64,000 nt of DNA from Catenaria anguillulae PL171 (Eukaryota > Blastocladiomycota > Blastocladiomycetes > Blastocladiales > Catenariaceae): assembly GCA_002102555.1 (NCBI GenBank), contig MCFL01000035.1, positions 1-64,000 on the forward strand, given 5' to 3'. The stretch's first letter is position 1. Every line of letters starts with the position of its first letter. Made by a program: the position numbers and the translations under genes. Below are positions 12,065-24,200 of the stretch, one piece after another. The notes below the pieces were generated by a model. The model saw only the letters and a program-made list of their open reading frames with translations. It ran no database searches and was not told the origin of the DNA.

Positions 12065-15000
12065 ATGGACCCTCCCACCATCGTCACGGCACTCTGGCTC
12101 GCCGCAGCCGGCCGGAGCGCGACGCAATCGGCATCATCGTCCATTCCATCTTCCACCGACTCTCATCATCGGCCGCGACCACCGCAATTGTTACGCAAGA
12201 GCAAGAAACGAGCACAAGACCAAGTCGGTGGCAGAGCTCATGATGCACGCAACAAGCGGTTACGACCGCTCACCGATCCCCTGGACCTTGCAAGAGAAAG
12301 TGCAAGGCCTGGCCCTGGGAGCACCAGTAAGGATCTGGCAAGCCTTTACCAGGTCTCGGCAACGTTGCTTGGCCGTGCGCTTGACTTGGGCGATTGGTCA
12401 GTGCTGGATAAATCAATGGGATCATTGGAAGCCATGGCGGTGGTGCATGTGCAAGGCGACGAATCGGCCGAGTTGGTGGAACCGCCACAAGAGTTGTTGG
12501 AAGCGTGGCACATGCTTTGGGAGCAGTCGCAGCGGTATTGGGTTCGTTCCGATGGTACTTGCTTCATGAGACGGACATCCGTTGCTCACGATGATTCCAA
12601 GTTTGGGCGATATGTGCATATGCATTAGGTAGAAACAATACTCACGCTGTTTGATCTTGCCATTCTCTTTGGCGACCCGTTCATGTCGGCCGGGGAGCAA
12701 AGCGCTTCCCTCGCAACCGTGCGCTCGTCCGCGCTTGCTTCTACATCTCGAAAAGCCGTTGCCCTTGTCTGTGCGGTCGCCGGCTCACACGCCAACTCAA
12801 CTCAGGCGCAAATGCTCTGGCATAATTGTCCAAAATGGATCGCATCCATTTCTAAAGCACCAACGTTTGCCTCCCGGCTTCTTCATTTGTACATATCAAA
12901 CCATCTTTTGCACCTTGCCACTTCTCCCGCTCCAACGTCCGAGCTGCTCAACTCCCCCGCACACCTCTCTGCCCTGCTTCGTTGCCCTCCCAAATGGCAC
13001 CGACGGCTCGCTTCCGTTCCCGCGAATCCGCTCCTCTCCCAGCTCGCCTCGGACGCACTGTTTGGTGCTGCAAAGCTGCTCGGGCCTGCAGCTTCACCTT
13101 CTGCTACCACGCTCGTCACATGGCTCTTACGCACGGGCGCCAACCCAAGTGCACTCATTCACATCCTTTCTGTCCTCCACACTTTATCCGCGGCCAGCCC
13201 GCAATGCAAGGCCGCTCTCGAGTCGACCATCTCGGCCATTCTCACACAGGCCGTCCACACGCCCAACCTAGTCCATTTCACCTTTGGCCTGCTGCTCGTC
13301 CGCACCCTCCTCGCACGCACGCCCAATTCCTACGAACAGTGGCTTGCCTCGGTCGTCTGGTCCAACACGCTGTCGCTCTTCCCAACGGCCCCAGCCTTGC
13401 CTCCACTCTCGTCGTCTTGGTTCCACCTGCTGGCCGATCTCATCCCGCACGACGACCCAACCTACCTAGCCGCACACATGCGCGCCAGTTCGGCGGCGCC
13501 TCCACCAACCCATGTGTTTGGCGGGTCCATGGCCGCACAAGCCACGTGCCCGTGGCGGCCCGCCGCTCACGCATACCACAAGCGCCTGGTTGAGCGCGTG
13601 GGCGAGTTTGGCGGCGAGGATGCGAGCAAAGACGCTGTTTGGGTGCTACAGCAAGTGCTTGGTCCCGCTCCCGCTCCCGCTGCGGGAGCTGCGGCTGCGG
13701 GCAAAGGCGGAAAGGCAGCGAACGCAGCGGGGAAAGCGAAAAAGGGCGGCGCCGCCGGTGGAGGTGCCGGATTGGCACGTACGTCGAGCACGGGTGCGTT
13801 CCGACCAATTCCGGACACGCTCTTTTCGTGGTGCTTGGTCAAGCGCAAGTGGGTCGAGCAGCGGCTGTTGCCTGCATTCTGGGGCATTTATTCCGGGTCG
13901 GCGCCAGGTGTAGAAATTGCCGGTGCGAGTCCTGGGACGATTCGCAGGGCGATTGGCTACATCATGGAGGCATTGATCAAAAACCGCAAAATGACAAGGG
14001 CCATGATTGAAGAGTGGCATGAGGTGCGGGATGATCCGACGGCAGCGACTGCAGCCGGTATGGGACCGAAGGAGGGTGGTGCGGCAAAGGGAATTGGGCA
14101 AGAGGAAGGAGGACCGGGAGCGACGCAGGGTGTGATTGGGACGCAGATGCCGTCAGTTGAGGATGCAAGAATGACGCTTATTGTCCGCCTAGGCGTCGAC
14201 GCAAAGTGTGAGCTGCGCACATTTGGTGCGAGCCTGATGACTTGTGTCTCACAGATTGACGCTATCCCGCAAGCTGTTCGGCTTCAACACCTCATGGCAT
14301 TCACACTCAACTCGCCCTCTTCACCTCTCGCCCCAACCCACAATCCAGACCTTGCTGCGGTGGCCGCCCTCGCTCGCACACTTGCCAGTCTGCTCTCGGA
14401 CCAATCGCAACACTGGCCTGGCTCGTCTACGTTTGCACACATTGACGCGCCGCTTTGCGCACCTTGGACCTCGCTTGCGCCGCCCGGCTCCATGCTTCTC
14501 CTCAACCCGCTTGACATGCTTCTTCTGCCATGGCTCACGCAACCTTACGATCCAATGCAAGACCACTTTATCGCCGCGCTGTTTCTTGCGTGCGTAGAGC
14601 GCACGCTGGCCGGCGGCACAATGCCCATGTACTCCATGTTTGCCGCATCGCACCACGCGGCGTGGCCGTGGCAATGGAGCGTCGAGGCGCTCCACAAGTT
14701 GCGGTTTGTGTCGGCACGATACTCGCAGGAGATATGGATGCAGAGCGTGGCAAGCATTCTGAGTCATGAAGATGCGGGCTTGATTGCGACACCTGTGCAT
14801 TGGGTTGCGGCATGGATGGCCGAGGAACGGCCAGTGCCCCAACCGTGTGCGAGAAAGAGCACAGTTCCGGTATGTGGGTCGATTGTGGATTTGGTGCTGG
14901 TTGCATTCGAAGTTGGGCTCCATGTGGCCGTGGTCCGTGAGCTTATTAAATGGTTGGTGGACGGAGTTGAGCGAGACGATTTGCGCATAAAGGTCAAGCG

Positions 15001-15109
15001 GTGGAAGCGGGAATTGAAAGAGCCCAGAGTGCATCGGTTGGGTTCGATGGGATGCGACATGGTTCAGGCGGCTGAAGTCGAGTTGGATCGCCTGCTCGTG
15101 TGTGCGTGA
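12065..15109 (+). CDS. uncharacterised helical protein, at least two exons
   Basis: The main exon is open from about 12629 to 15109 (Met at 12683, 808 residues onward). Upstream, the same frame is open with coding character from ATG 12065 (MDPPTIVTALWLA) to a TAG at 12626, with stretches such as SLYQVSATLLGRALDLGDWS. An intron must remove the TAG. Candidate donors are at 12555, 12601 and 12614 and candidate acceptors at 12628, 12697 and 12702; none is uniquely supported. The product would be about 970-1,000 residues, almost all helical and Leu/Ala-rich, with a Gly/Ala/Lys linker near residues 330-370 of the main exon. The segment LFSWCLVKRKWVEQRLLPAF followed by MEALIKNRKMTRAMIEEWHE faintly recalls FANCA-type solenoids; this is only an impression. 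Function is unassigned. The main exon could also be a separate gene starting at 12683. Confidence 0.6.
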
Positions 15110-15394
15110 ACAGTCCAGAGACGAAATGACCATGTTGACCTCAGCCTGGCGAATGTGGTGACGGTCATGCAAATGTGAAGGTGCTTTATTGACACAAACA
15201 CGAGGGTGCAACATACAAACAAAATAGAGACACAAATCGGCAACATACAGGAGGAAATGAAGGGAATGGTTACGAAGACGAAAGAAAAACAAAATGAGAG
15301 CAAGTTAAATGAGTGGAGGCGCGCAAAAACTTTGACCCATTCGTGCAAACATTCAACAGTGTATACAATACGAATCTAGATGGGGGGGCAAAGC

Positions 15395-17217
15395 TCAAAA
15401 ATGCCGGCGCTGGGGCGGGGGACCCGACGGCCTGCGGCTCGCCAATGCCGGATCCGCCCTTTCTGCCTCCTCCAAACCCCATGCGCCGTACTGGATCGGC
15501 CGAGATTGCATTGGCGGAGTCGTAGTTGCGGATGGCATTAGCGGCTGCGGCGCAAGTGCCTGGGGCGACGTGTCAAAGTGCGGGCGGGTCGAAGTGGGGT
15601 AGTTTTGGGTCGAGTATGAGTGGGTTGGGGCCGAGGGAGCTGTGCTGTGGTGGTACGAAACAGGCGACGTTGGGTACTTCGTAGCATTGCTTGGGTACGA
15701 CGCATGTGATACAGCGTTGGGTGGGGAGTAGGATGGGTGGGCACCGGTGCTGGAGACGGGTTTCATGGGATAAGCTGGAGCAGGACACGAGTGAGCACGT
15801 CAGAACCCACAGACAAGCATGGAGAGGGGAGAACAGTGGAACGCACTTTGCGATGGAGGAGCCAAGTGTGACGAGTTGGCTCCACCATACGTGGAGGTGC
15901 CGTTGCCGGTTGTGGATCCGTTCGACGAGCCCGACTTGCGTCGCACAATGTCGACAATGAGATACTGTTGACAATATCGCGCGGCGAAATGAGTTTCGAA
16001 AATCACAGCGTCGTTCAAACTTGGCCGAAAAAAAAAAGCCCGCGTACCCATTGCACCATCGCCGCAAGAATGTACAACCGCGCCATAATCGCTGCGCTCA
16101 TATCGCCCATCACTCCGCCGGATACGAAATACACGCCAACGCCGGCAAACGACAAGACAAACATGGCGCACACGGCCAGCAAGACCCGCAACACGTTCGC
16201 GCGGTACTCTGGACTCACCTTGCGCTTGGCTTTCCGCTGCATCGATACCCCACTGGTAGCGCCCGTGGTATTTGTGTCCATGGTGCCCAGCGCCGAGTTT
16301 GAATCGAGCGCCGCACGAATCTTGAGCACAATGCGGAAAATCATGATGGTCAAGATGAGGTCGACAATGATGTTGAATCCGAGCGCAGAGACGATGGTGA
16401 GCTTGCGGGCCGGGTTCAAGGCGATTTCTTTTGTCAAGTCTATACCGATGAAGGTGGAGACGAGAATACCGACGCTCACGACGAGCACAAGGTAGTTGAT
16501 GGCCAGGCATGTGATACGCACACGTTGCGTGTACCAGCGGGCATAAGTGGTGTTGCCAAAGACTGATTTTCAATGGGTTAGAGTAAGTACAGTCACTACA
16601 GTATGGCCAATCCTACCCGTGACAACGAAAATTCATTACGAACCTCGGAACCGTTCCAAACTGAGCCCAGAAATAAGCGACGCTGTGAAGACAGGCGTGA
16701 TGGTGCGAATGATTTCGAACGCATTGGGAGCCGTGTGCAATCCGACAATCATAAAGTAAGAAATGTCGTTGACCGAGAACCAAATGGCTCCAAAGACGAC
16801 ACCCCAATGGAACCAAGTCTGCGACCGGAGCGCACTGCGCAGGGACGTGACGAGAATCAGCGACGAAAGCGTCAGATTGATGCCCATGACTACCATCAGG
16901 TTGCTTTGGCCGTATTCAGCGAGCGCTTCATCCGCCCATGACTTGGCAGGCGTGAGTGCAGGTGTGGACGATGCGCGAGGCGATGGCGCGGCCGAGGCAG
17001 TAGGCGAGGGCGAGACGCCGGGGCGGATGGACGGCGTGGGTTGCTGTGGGAGAGCAGATGCTGACACGACTGACACAGTGCTGCACAAGACGACGACAGC
17101 GGCGACGAGTGCGACGAGAGCGGAGAGGGCTCGTGCCCAGGTCGAACGACGGGACGCAAGGACCGGCCTTGCCATTCTTACTACTGCTGGAGGTGGTGGA
17201 ATGAATGGGAGATGCAT
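15395..17217 (-). CDS. seven-transmembrane protein with signal peptide and Tyr/Pro-rich tail
   Basis: Predicted four-exon gene: 17217-16644, 16562-16048, 15964-15847 and 15774-15395. All three introns (81, 83 and 72 nt) are GT-AG and phase-consistent; the product is 528 residues. The N-terminus has a basic start and a hydrophobic signal (ALSALVALVAAVVVLC), then a Pro/Ser-rich extracellular stretch. About seven hydrophobic helices follow, including LMVVMGINLTLSSLILVTSL, FNIIVDLILTIMIFRIVL and VLRVLLAVCAMFVLSFAGVG. The C-terminal 150 residues are Ser/Tyr/Pro/His-rich and polar, as in a cytoplasmic signalling tail. The topology is receptor-like (GPCR-like), but I recognise no family motif, so ligand and function are open. 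An internal Met 14 codons downstream (MARPVLASRR) could be the true start. Confidence 0.75.
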
Positions 17218-20200
17218 GGTGCTCTACTCTAGAGCGACTGGACAGTGTGGTTCACAAGGATGAATGAAGATGACGATAAGTGATGAAACGGAAAATGAAG
17301 CGGCCGCGAGACACTTTTGTTTAAATCACCAAGACGACAAAGTAAAGGGAGACGTACAGCCTAATCGAATTCTGCGAATTCTGTGGACTCGCACACTTAC
17401 AACGGCGAGCCAGTCAAGCACTTTTGAGATGAATGTGACGAAAAGAACGTGGCGCCTTGAATTGCTGGCCGTCCGAACGGCGATGCATGAAGAATGAAGG
17501 AGGTTGCAGGGAGAAACGGCTGCTTGGCGGGGAAAGTGCACGCTGCACGAACTGGAATTGGAGCTAAATGGACCAACGCGAACCGAGTCGGCTTGGTTGA
17601 TGACAAAATAGTGATATTCTGAACCCACCCTTATCGATGATTAGGAACACAGGCATCCCACAATGGAGTGAAAAAATAGAGTACCCGATGGGGCTGCTGG
17701 CAGCCGCTGGCCGGCAAAAAACAGTCGCCTGTGCGCCTGAATGAACTTTTCAGCAACGTCAACGACTCACGGCCGTGGAGACAAGTGGACAACAACGTAC
17801 AAGAGGGAAGTCAACTGGAACTGATTCTCAATAATGTGTTCGGTGTCAAGTTGGCGACATCTAGGGAACTGTCGATGCATTTAACAGCATATAATTATGA
17901 GGAGACAGAGAGGAAGCCAGCTGCTGCGAGTGTGTGCGTTGGTGCGGGTGGCAACGGCTCCTGGTGAGCCTTTCTGAAGCTGATGGACACAACAAACGCA
18001 GATTTGAAATTGCTCGCGTGCTCCAGTCACCCGAATCATCCGAATCAGTCTCAGCTCTTGACCCCCTGCATCAGCTGCATCCGGCCGTATTGCCATGTAT
18101 TGAAACTTGATTAAAACTACTTGACATGGCTGGCTCGCCTGGCCTTTCCGCCGATCGGCCACCATCACACACACACATGACACTCATTCCCAGGGTCAAC
18201 TGCTGGACGACCCACTCGTCCAGCCCAGGCGAAAGGTGGCTGCTCTTAGCCCCATTCCTGATTTCTGATTGCCAAGCTCGAAGAACAAGACATGCGTTAC
18301 GATGTGCTGTGCAGCTGACAGCCGTCAACCAATACACAATTTACCTATCACACACCTCAAACCAGAGGGGATCATGTCTTTGCAATGCATGCATCCTTAC
18401 AAGTACTTCAAAATGACAACTGCATCACTCGGCATGCAATGGCGGTGTTGTTTGTTACGTTGAGGCTTGGAAGGAGCCAAGCCTCCCAATCAAGCGTGTC
18501 ATTGTTTGTTCGGTTGCAGCCACGCGTTTTCGAGAACAGATTTCCATATCTCGCGGTGATGCATGGCCAATAGACCTTATGCGGTACCCCAACACGCTTA
18601 GTGGAAGGTACATCACGTGAACACCCTTCCACGCGTTCCATTGAACCCAAGCAGATTCTCAGCTTATGAAATAAATACAACTGCCATAGCATGGCGGCAG
18701 TCGCTCTCTCTTGCCATACACATGTGCACTGCTGTTCTCTTTCCAACGAATGATATTTATCTCAACACATTGGTGTATCTGCTCTCTACCGACGTCCATG
18801 ATCGTTGACCATGCCTCCGAGGGTGTTCGCAGGTGAAAACGGGGTGCGAAAAGGTGTGGGAAGTAAATAACTGTGGGGCTGGGCTGATCGGACAGTGGTG
18901 GGCGTTGGGGTTGGACGTGGTTGGGCAGCGTTCGTAACGAGACGCTTCAATTTGTAAACTTTGTGGTCACAAGAGGATTCCACATCGGTCTTGTTACACG
19001 CTTCGAGAAAATGAGAGCGACAAAGGCGAATGTCCTTCAGCGTGGATAGTGGGATCCCAAGCGCTTTCAGATTGGTTGGGCGTCGAGGATCTTGGGGCAG
19101 GCGGATGAGGTTTAGTATTGATGTATTTGACATCAACAATCGAAGTGGTCTTTATCTCCACGCAACCAGTTTCACAGAACGCATCTCGCGTATACAAATG
19201 TACTAAATACTGTGACTTTAGGCGCATGTTCACAGAGGTCGATGAGGCTTGCACACGATGGAACAAGCCGACCATAGGTGGCTCGACTTGTGGTATTTGC
19301 AGGCGGTTGAGGTTCAATGTCTCGCGACAGGAAAGGGCGCGGCACTGACTGGACATGATGATGAAGCCGAGGCAATGTAGGAGTGACAGACCGGGTAACA
19401 GATGCTTTTTCGGGTTTATTGCAGTGAGTAAGAAACCATTGTAACTTGTGACGATAATCCATAAGTCTAATGATAAGGAAGAACATGTATAGGGATATTG
19501 AGTTGGTACCCCAACGCCACAGTCACGTGATGTACCCCAGCTGGGGGAAGCTCGCGAATCTGGGGGATCCGCATAAGGTCAACGAGGGACCGCACCGCCC
19601 GTCATGACGGGCCCCTATTGCGATGGGTCTTATCGCGGCGGGCTCTTTGTCTTTATTTACATGTGACGGATCGGCCGTGATTTGAATTGCCTTGCAGACC
19701 TGCTGGCTCAGAGCTTGAACATGTGTTGTCTGGCAACCACGGATCGGAACAGAGAACAGAGAATGGCAAGAAAAGTATGCGAAACGGGAAGAAATACATT
19801 GGGAGTACATGTCGGCAGATGTCACGGGAAACAGCTTCTCCTCGCCATGGCCACATGTCTCATATGCGACTCATGGCGACCGCGAAACGTAACCTGCATT
19901 CCGCCCGAAATGTTGACCAAGTCTTGATTCCAGCTAGGACTGAATCCCACGATCCTCGCCCACCCATTTCTTGTCGCGTGCCGCGTGTCGGCCACCATGG
20001 CTGCAGTCATCCGACTCGTGTCCGCAACCCCGCTCGCCAACGCGCAAATCGATCCCTGGCGACAGAGATGTGGCTCGTGCGCACATGGCGACCTTGAATA
20101 AAACGTACAACCAATACAGTCACATGCGCACAACATGCCCGCCTCTACACAATGCGGGGATGCCCAACCGGGCGATAGCAGGCTCGCGCCGCCTGGCCCT

Positions 20201-21261
20201 AGTCCATCAATCTGCCACACGTCACCCGATCACGCTCTGCACGGATCACGGCAATGCAATGCTTCTTGCTCGCATCCCCACGTGCCACCACCCGGAATCT
20301 GTCAAACCCGAGTATGTATGGTCTGCACGTACCTTCAATGCAACGTACGGATGCGGGATGGCCAGGCCCGGCGATCAGAGCGCGCAGTGGAATCGGTCTG
20401 ACAAAGGCGGGGCGGACGCCAGTCTGAGCTGGGCCAGCGAAGTACCCGGGTACGCCAGGCCCAGGGAATGGGCGGCCCCCTGCAAGCGGAAACGGTCCGG
20501 CAAAGGCAGGGCGGACGCCCGGGCCGGCATCTGGAGGCGCAAACGGCGGCACGAAAGGCGGCACGAAAGGGAACATGATGACGATCGGATTACAAATTCA
20601 TTCATTCATTCATGGTGCGTGGTACAGCATTATGACGACTGGCATCGGTCCAGAAGGTTGCAGCGCCGATCGCAAAGCAGGTCAGGGCCAGAGCAGGCAG
20701 GAGGGAGGGCGGATCGAGGACCCAGCGTTAGAAAAAACGTGACACGCGTGACCCAGATCGGGACCCAGATCGATTTGGGGGTTTGCCATCATGTATAGAT
20801 TGTGGCCTTGCCAGCGATCTCGATTGGTTGCTGGAACGTGAGCGCAAGCAGAGCGCACACGTCTTTGGCCAGAGTCCAAGGACATTCATGTCATGCAGAC
20901 TAATGAACCTTTCTCCTTCAACGTGATGGACAGCTCTGTACAATGCTCAAGGATATAAATACAAGCAAGAAACGGCATAAAATAACAAATTTTGGGGTTA
21001 TAGCTTATCGGTATTGTATTGAAATTGAGGAATTCAGACTCACGTGCGAGAAAAAATTACAACAACAAATCAGGACCAAACACTGTATGCACCCAACGCC
21101 AATACGGAGGTTCAGATCGAGCCAAAAGTGGTGTGCTGACCAATCGCGCGGAAGGCATGGTTGTTGGGCATTGCAAGGAAAGGCACCAACCCAATACACC
21201 AGAGTGCACGCGACCTTGGGATCACGCGGCCGCGTGCCTTGAGCGCAGTGTCAGCTGACGA
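17218..21261. other. 4 kb gene-poor region
   Basis: No gene that I can support with confidence. Short open frames overlap on both strands without family motifs. Two minus-strand frames near 18786-19356 have mildly protein-like composition but no convincing splice pair. A Phe/Pro/Gly-rich frame is listed separately. The 3' untranslated end of the retrotransposon may extend some way below 21262, but no poly(A) tail marks it. Confidence 0.4.
20199..20576 (-). CDS. low-confidence Pro/Phe/Gly-rich ORF, possible first exon
   Basis: The open frame starts with MFPFVPPFVPPFAPP and contains two related units, GVRPAFAGPFPL and GVRPAFVRPIPL. The repetitive composition suggests a real low-complexity protein. 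A good donor (GTACGT) follows SVRCIEG, so the downstream part may be intronic and the gene may continue towards 19.9 kb, but I cannot identify the next exon. It may equally be non-coding GC-rich sequence. No function assigned. Confidence 0.2.
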   Translation of the reverse strand: MFPFVPPFVPPFAPPDAGPGVRPAFAGPFPLAGGRPFPGPGVPGYFAGPAQTGVRPAFVRPIPLRALIAGPGHPASVRCIEGTCRPYILGFDRFRVVARGDASKKHCIAVIRAERDRVTCGRLMD

Positions 21262-24200
21262 CTACGCAAAGGGAGGAGCAATACCAGACAGAAGCCACCG
21301 TGAAGCGGCATCGTCGGCAGCAAGACGGGTATGGTCGTGGCGACCAACAGGGCAAAGGAACTTGGAAATGGCGACGCCGCGCCAGCGGTGAGGAATCGGG
21401 TGGTGGGTGTCGAGGTGGTGGGAGTATGGCGTCAAACACGCCAGGCAAAAGATGGACGGAAGGGGCAGAGGAGGATCGAGAGGGGCCGGGAGCGAAGACG
21501 GTAGCGCCGCAACCATCTTGTAGGGAAGCCGCTTGGGTTGCTTTCGCAACTGGGCTGGTGGTGGAAGAGGCGGGGCCGGGGCAACAAACGGGGGCGGGTC
21601 GGCCATGGGCATGTCTGGGGGCAGACGGAACCGGGACGTGGGCGTGGGGTGGTAGACTGGCACGTATCCGTCGTACTTGGAGTGCCGCTTGCGAGGCACC
21701 ACCGCGTCTGTCGCCGCCAGCCGCGGCGGGTCTTGGGGCGGGAGCATGGCAACATGTGCTTCCCACGCAAGCCGCAACGCTTCCTTGCTCTCGGGCGAGT
21801 TTGGATCGGGGTAAAAGGAGTAGATGGCCTTGGTGTGCCTCTCCCACACGTGCTCGAACAGAATGTAAGAGACGGGCGAGAGGAGGAGGCCGGCGACGCG
21901 CGCAACAGGGGACTTGAGGCGCGTGCTGATCGGGCGGAGTAGGTCGATCACTTGGGTCGTGACGAGGCAGCCAGCAGCGAGGCGGAGCGAGGAGGTGTCT
22001 TTGAACCAGAGGCCAACCAGCCGGTGCGCAAGCGCCATGCGACGGATCGGCTTGGTCGTGAACGTGAACAAGAGCGACGCGACTGCACCGACTGCAAGGG
22101 CCTGTGCCGCCGCGCGGTCTTCCTCTCCTGCAGGGCACTCGAGCCAGTGCACAGAGTCGTCAAAGTAAGCTACGTCGGCCAGCGGGCAGCGCGGACACCA
22201 GGGACCTTCGTGGTACTTATCCGGCCGGCGGGTAAAGTTGAGGAGTCGGGTGGGAAGGCTGTTGGTGCGAACCTTGATGCGCCGCGAGAGCACAGTGTTG
22301 GACGCAGTAGAAGAGTAGAGATCACCCGCGCAGCGACCGTCGTGCAAGGCGCATTCGGACGCGGCGGGGTGAACAACTGACCAGTCGATGTGAGGAGCGG
22401 CATCGCGGAGCTGGTAGTGGGCGCGGACTTGGGAGTGGAAGAGAATGAAACGGCGGGGGTCGTGGCTGACGATACGGGCCGTGAGCGATGGGTGAGGCGG
22501 GTTTGTCGAGAGAAAGTCTGGTGAGGAATCGGACCCTGGATGGGGAGGGGGAGAACAAAATGGGTGGGAGTAAGTAGTTCTTGGGATTGCACACGGGAAA
22601 GGGAGGTCAAGTCAGGACGCAAACGGGCGGCAGGGACGCGTGGTTGAATGTGGCGAACGCGGTGGCGCTGCCCATTGACGACAACGACAGGCTCGGCCGT
22701 GGAGCGAACGAGCATGTCGGTGCCGCTTTTGCACGAGCCGAAAGCGAGCGAAAAGGGAAGGTCGGATGAGGCAAGAAGGTGCGGAGAAATGAAGGATGAA
22801 GAAAGATCAGTCGCCGCCGACTTTGCAAGCGCATCGGCCATGTCATTGTGGACCCGGTGCGGGTCAGCTGTGTCGTCAGAGTGACCCTTGACCCAGCTGA
22901 CACTGACAGAGAGCCTGCGGTGAGCAATGACGAAGCGGACGGCCGCCCATTCTTGGCAAAACGGAGACCGGACACGACAGCGCGGAAGAGGGGGAGACGG
23001 AAATGCGGGGGACGAGACCTGACGGCGGAACTGGGCGACAGCTGCCTTCGAGTCGGTGAAAATGTGCACGTGAGCCGAGATGGGTACCGATGCAATTGCA
23101 AGGAGGATGGCCCACACCTCAGCGCGCGTGGACGAATGTGCGCCTGGAGGGAGTCGGACACGGCAGGAAAAGCCGAGCTCGGGAAAGTAGGCCGCCGACC
23201 CAGACGCACGAGCAGACTCGTCAAGAGGGGTATCAATTGAAAAGAGGGGGCTGGGAGGATCGAAAAGCGAGCCGTCCGTGTACGCAATGAGCGGGCGCGG
23301 GCGGTCAAGGGTGGAAAGAAAATCGGGCACAAGGTCAAAAGGGCACGAGACAACGTCACAGGCGTCGACTGTGGGCGGCGAGAGGAGAAAAACACGAGAA
23401 CAAAATGCGAGAACGACGTCAACGTCGAGAGACTCTAGGTCAAATGGGGGAAGGCCCGGGAGAGAGAAAAGATCGGGCGAGGCAAGGGTTGGGGATTTAA
23501 GCAAAAAGGAAGGACAAAGGGAGTGATCGGTCGGGGTGTATGGGGCAGGGAACGAGTGAGACGAAAAAGACGAGGGTAAGCGAAAGAGAGCATCAACGAG
23601 GAACGCAGCCACATCCTTCTCAACGCCGCCGGCAGTGTGCACGGCAAGTTTGGTACTGATCGCCATGTGCACGCGGGCATGACCAAACTCGGCATAGTCG
23701 GCAGGAACGCCCACCTTGTCGAGAAGGTCGTGCATGTACTTGAGCTTGTGGTTTCGAAAGTACTTGACGGCAGCCGAGTATGTGTCTATGGGAAGAATCG
23801 ACACAAGAGGAACAGAGGCGCCGCCCCAAGGGTCATGCGTAGTAGGGGAGGAGGGCACACCGGGCGCAAAGGGAAGGAAAAACGAACCCGTCGAGTCCGA
23901 GACAGAGAGGCGGCGGGCATGCATCAGGGGTAGTAGGTTGCCAAACCAGCAGCGACTGCGAGCAACTGTGACAGGCAGCGGGTGGGACAGGGGACAGAAG
24001 GGAAGGGCAAGGTTGTGTTGGAGGAGGCAGAGCGATGCCTTGATGGCAACGCTGCGCGGGTGGTCGTCGTTGAGCGCGGTGAGAATGTCGGTGAGGCGGG
24101 CAGCAAGGACAAGGTCGGGAAAGGAGAGCAGGCCGACTGTTGACTTGTGGTGCAGAGAGGCGGTGGGGTGGTTGACGGGCAAGCCAAGCTTGCGCTTGAC

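Noticed and set aside
11931-12554. Plus-strand frame rich in Trp and Cys that splices in phase at 12555-12628
   Set aside because: Composition is that of a shifted frame; the overlapping frame from 12065 looks more protein-like. The possible splice is recorded as a finding.
18786-19356. Two overlapping minus-strand frames as a two-exon gene
   Set aside because: No donor and acceptor pair with matching phase and acceptable length was found, and no family motif.
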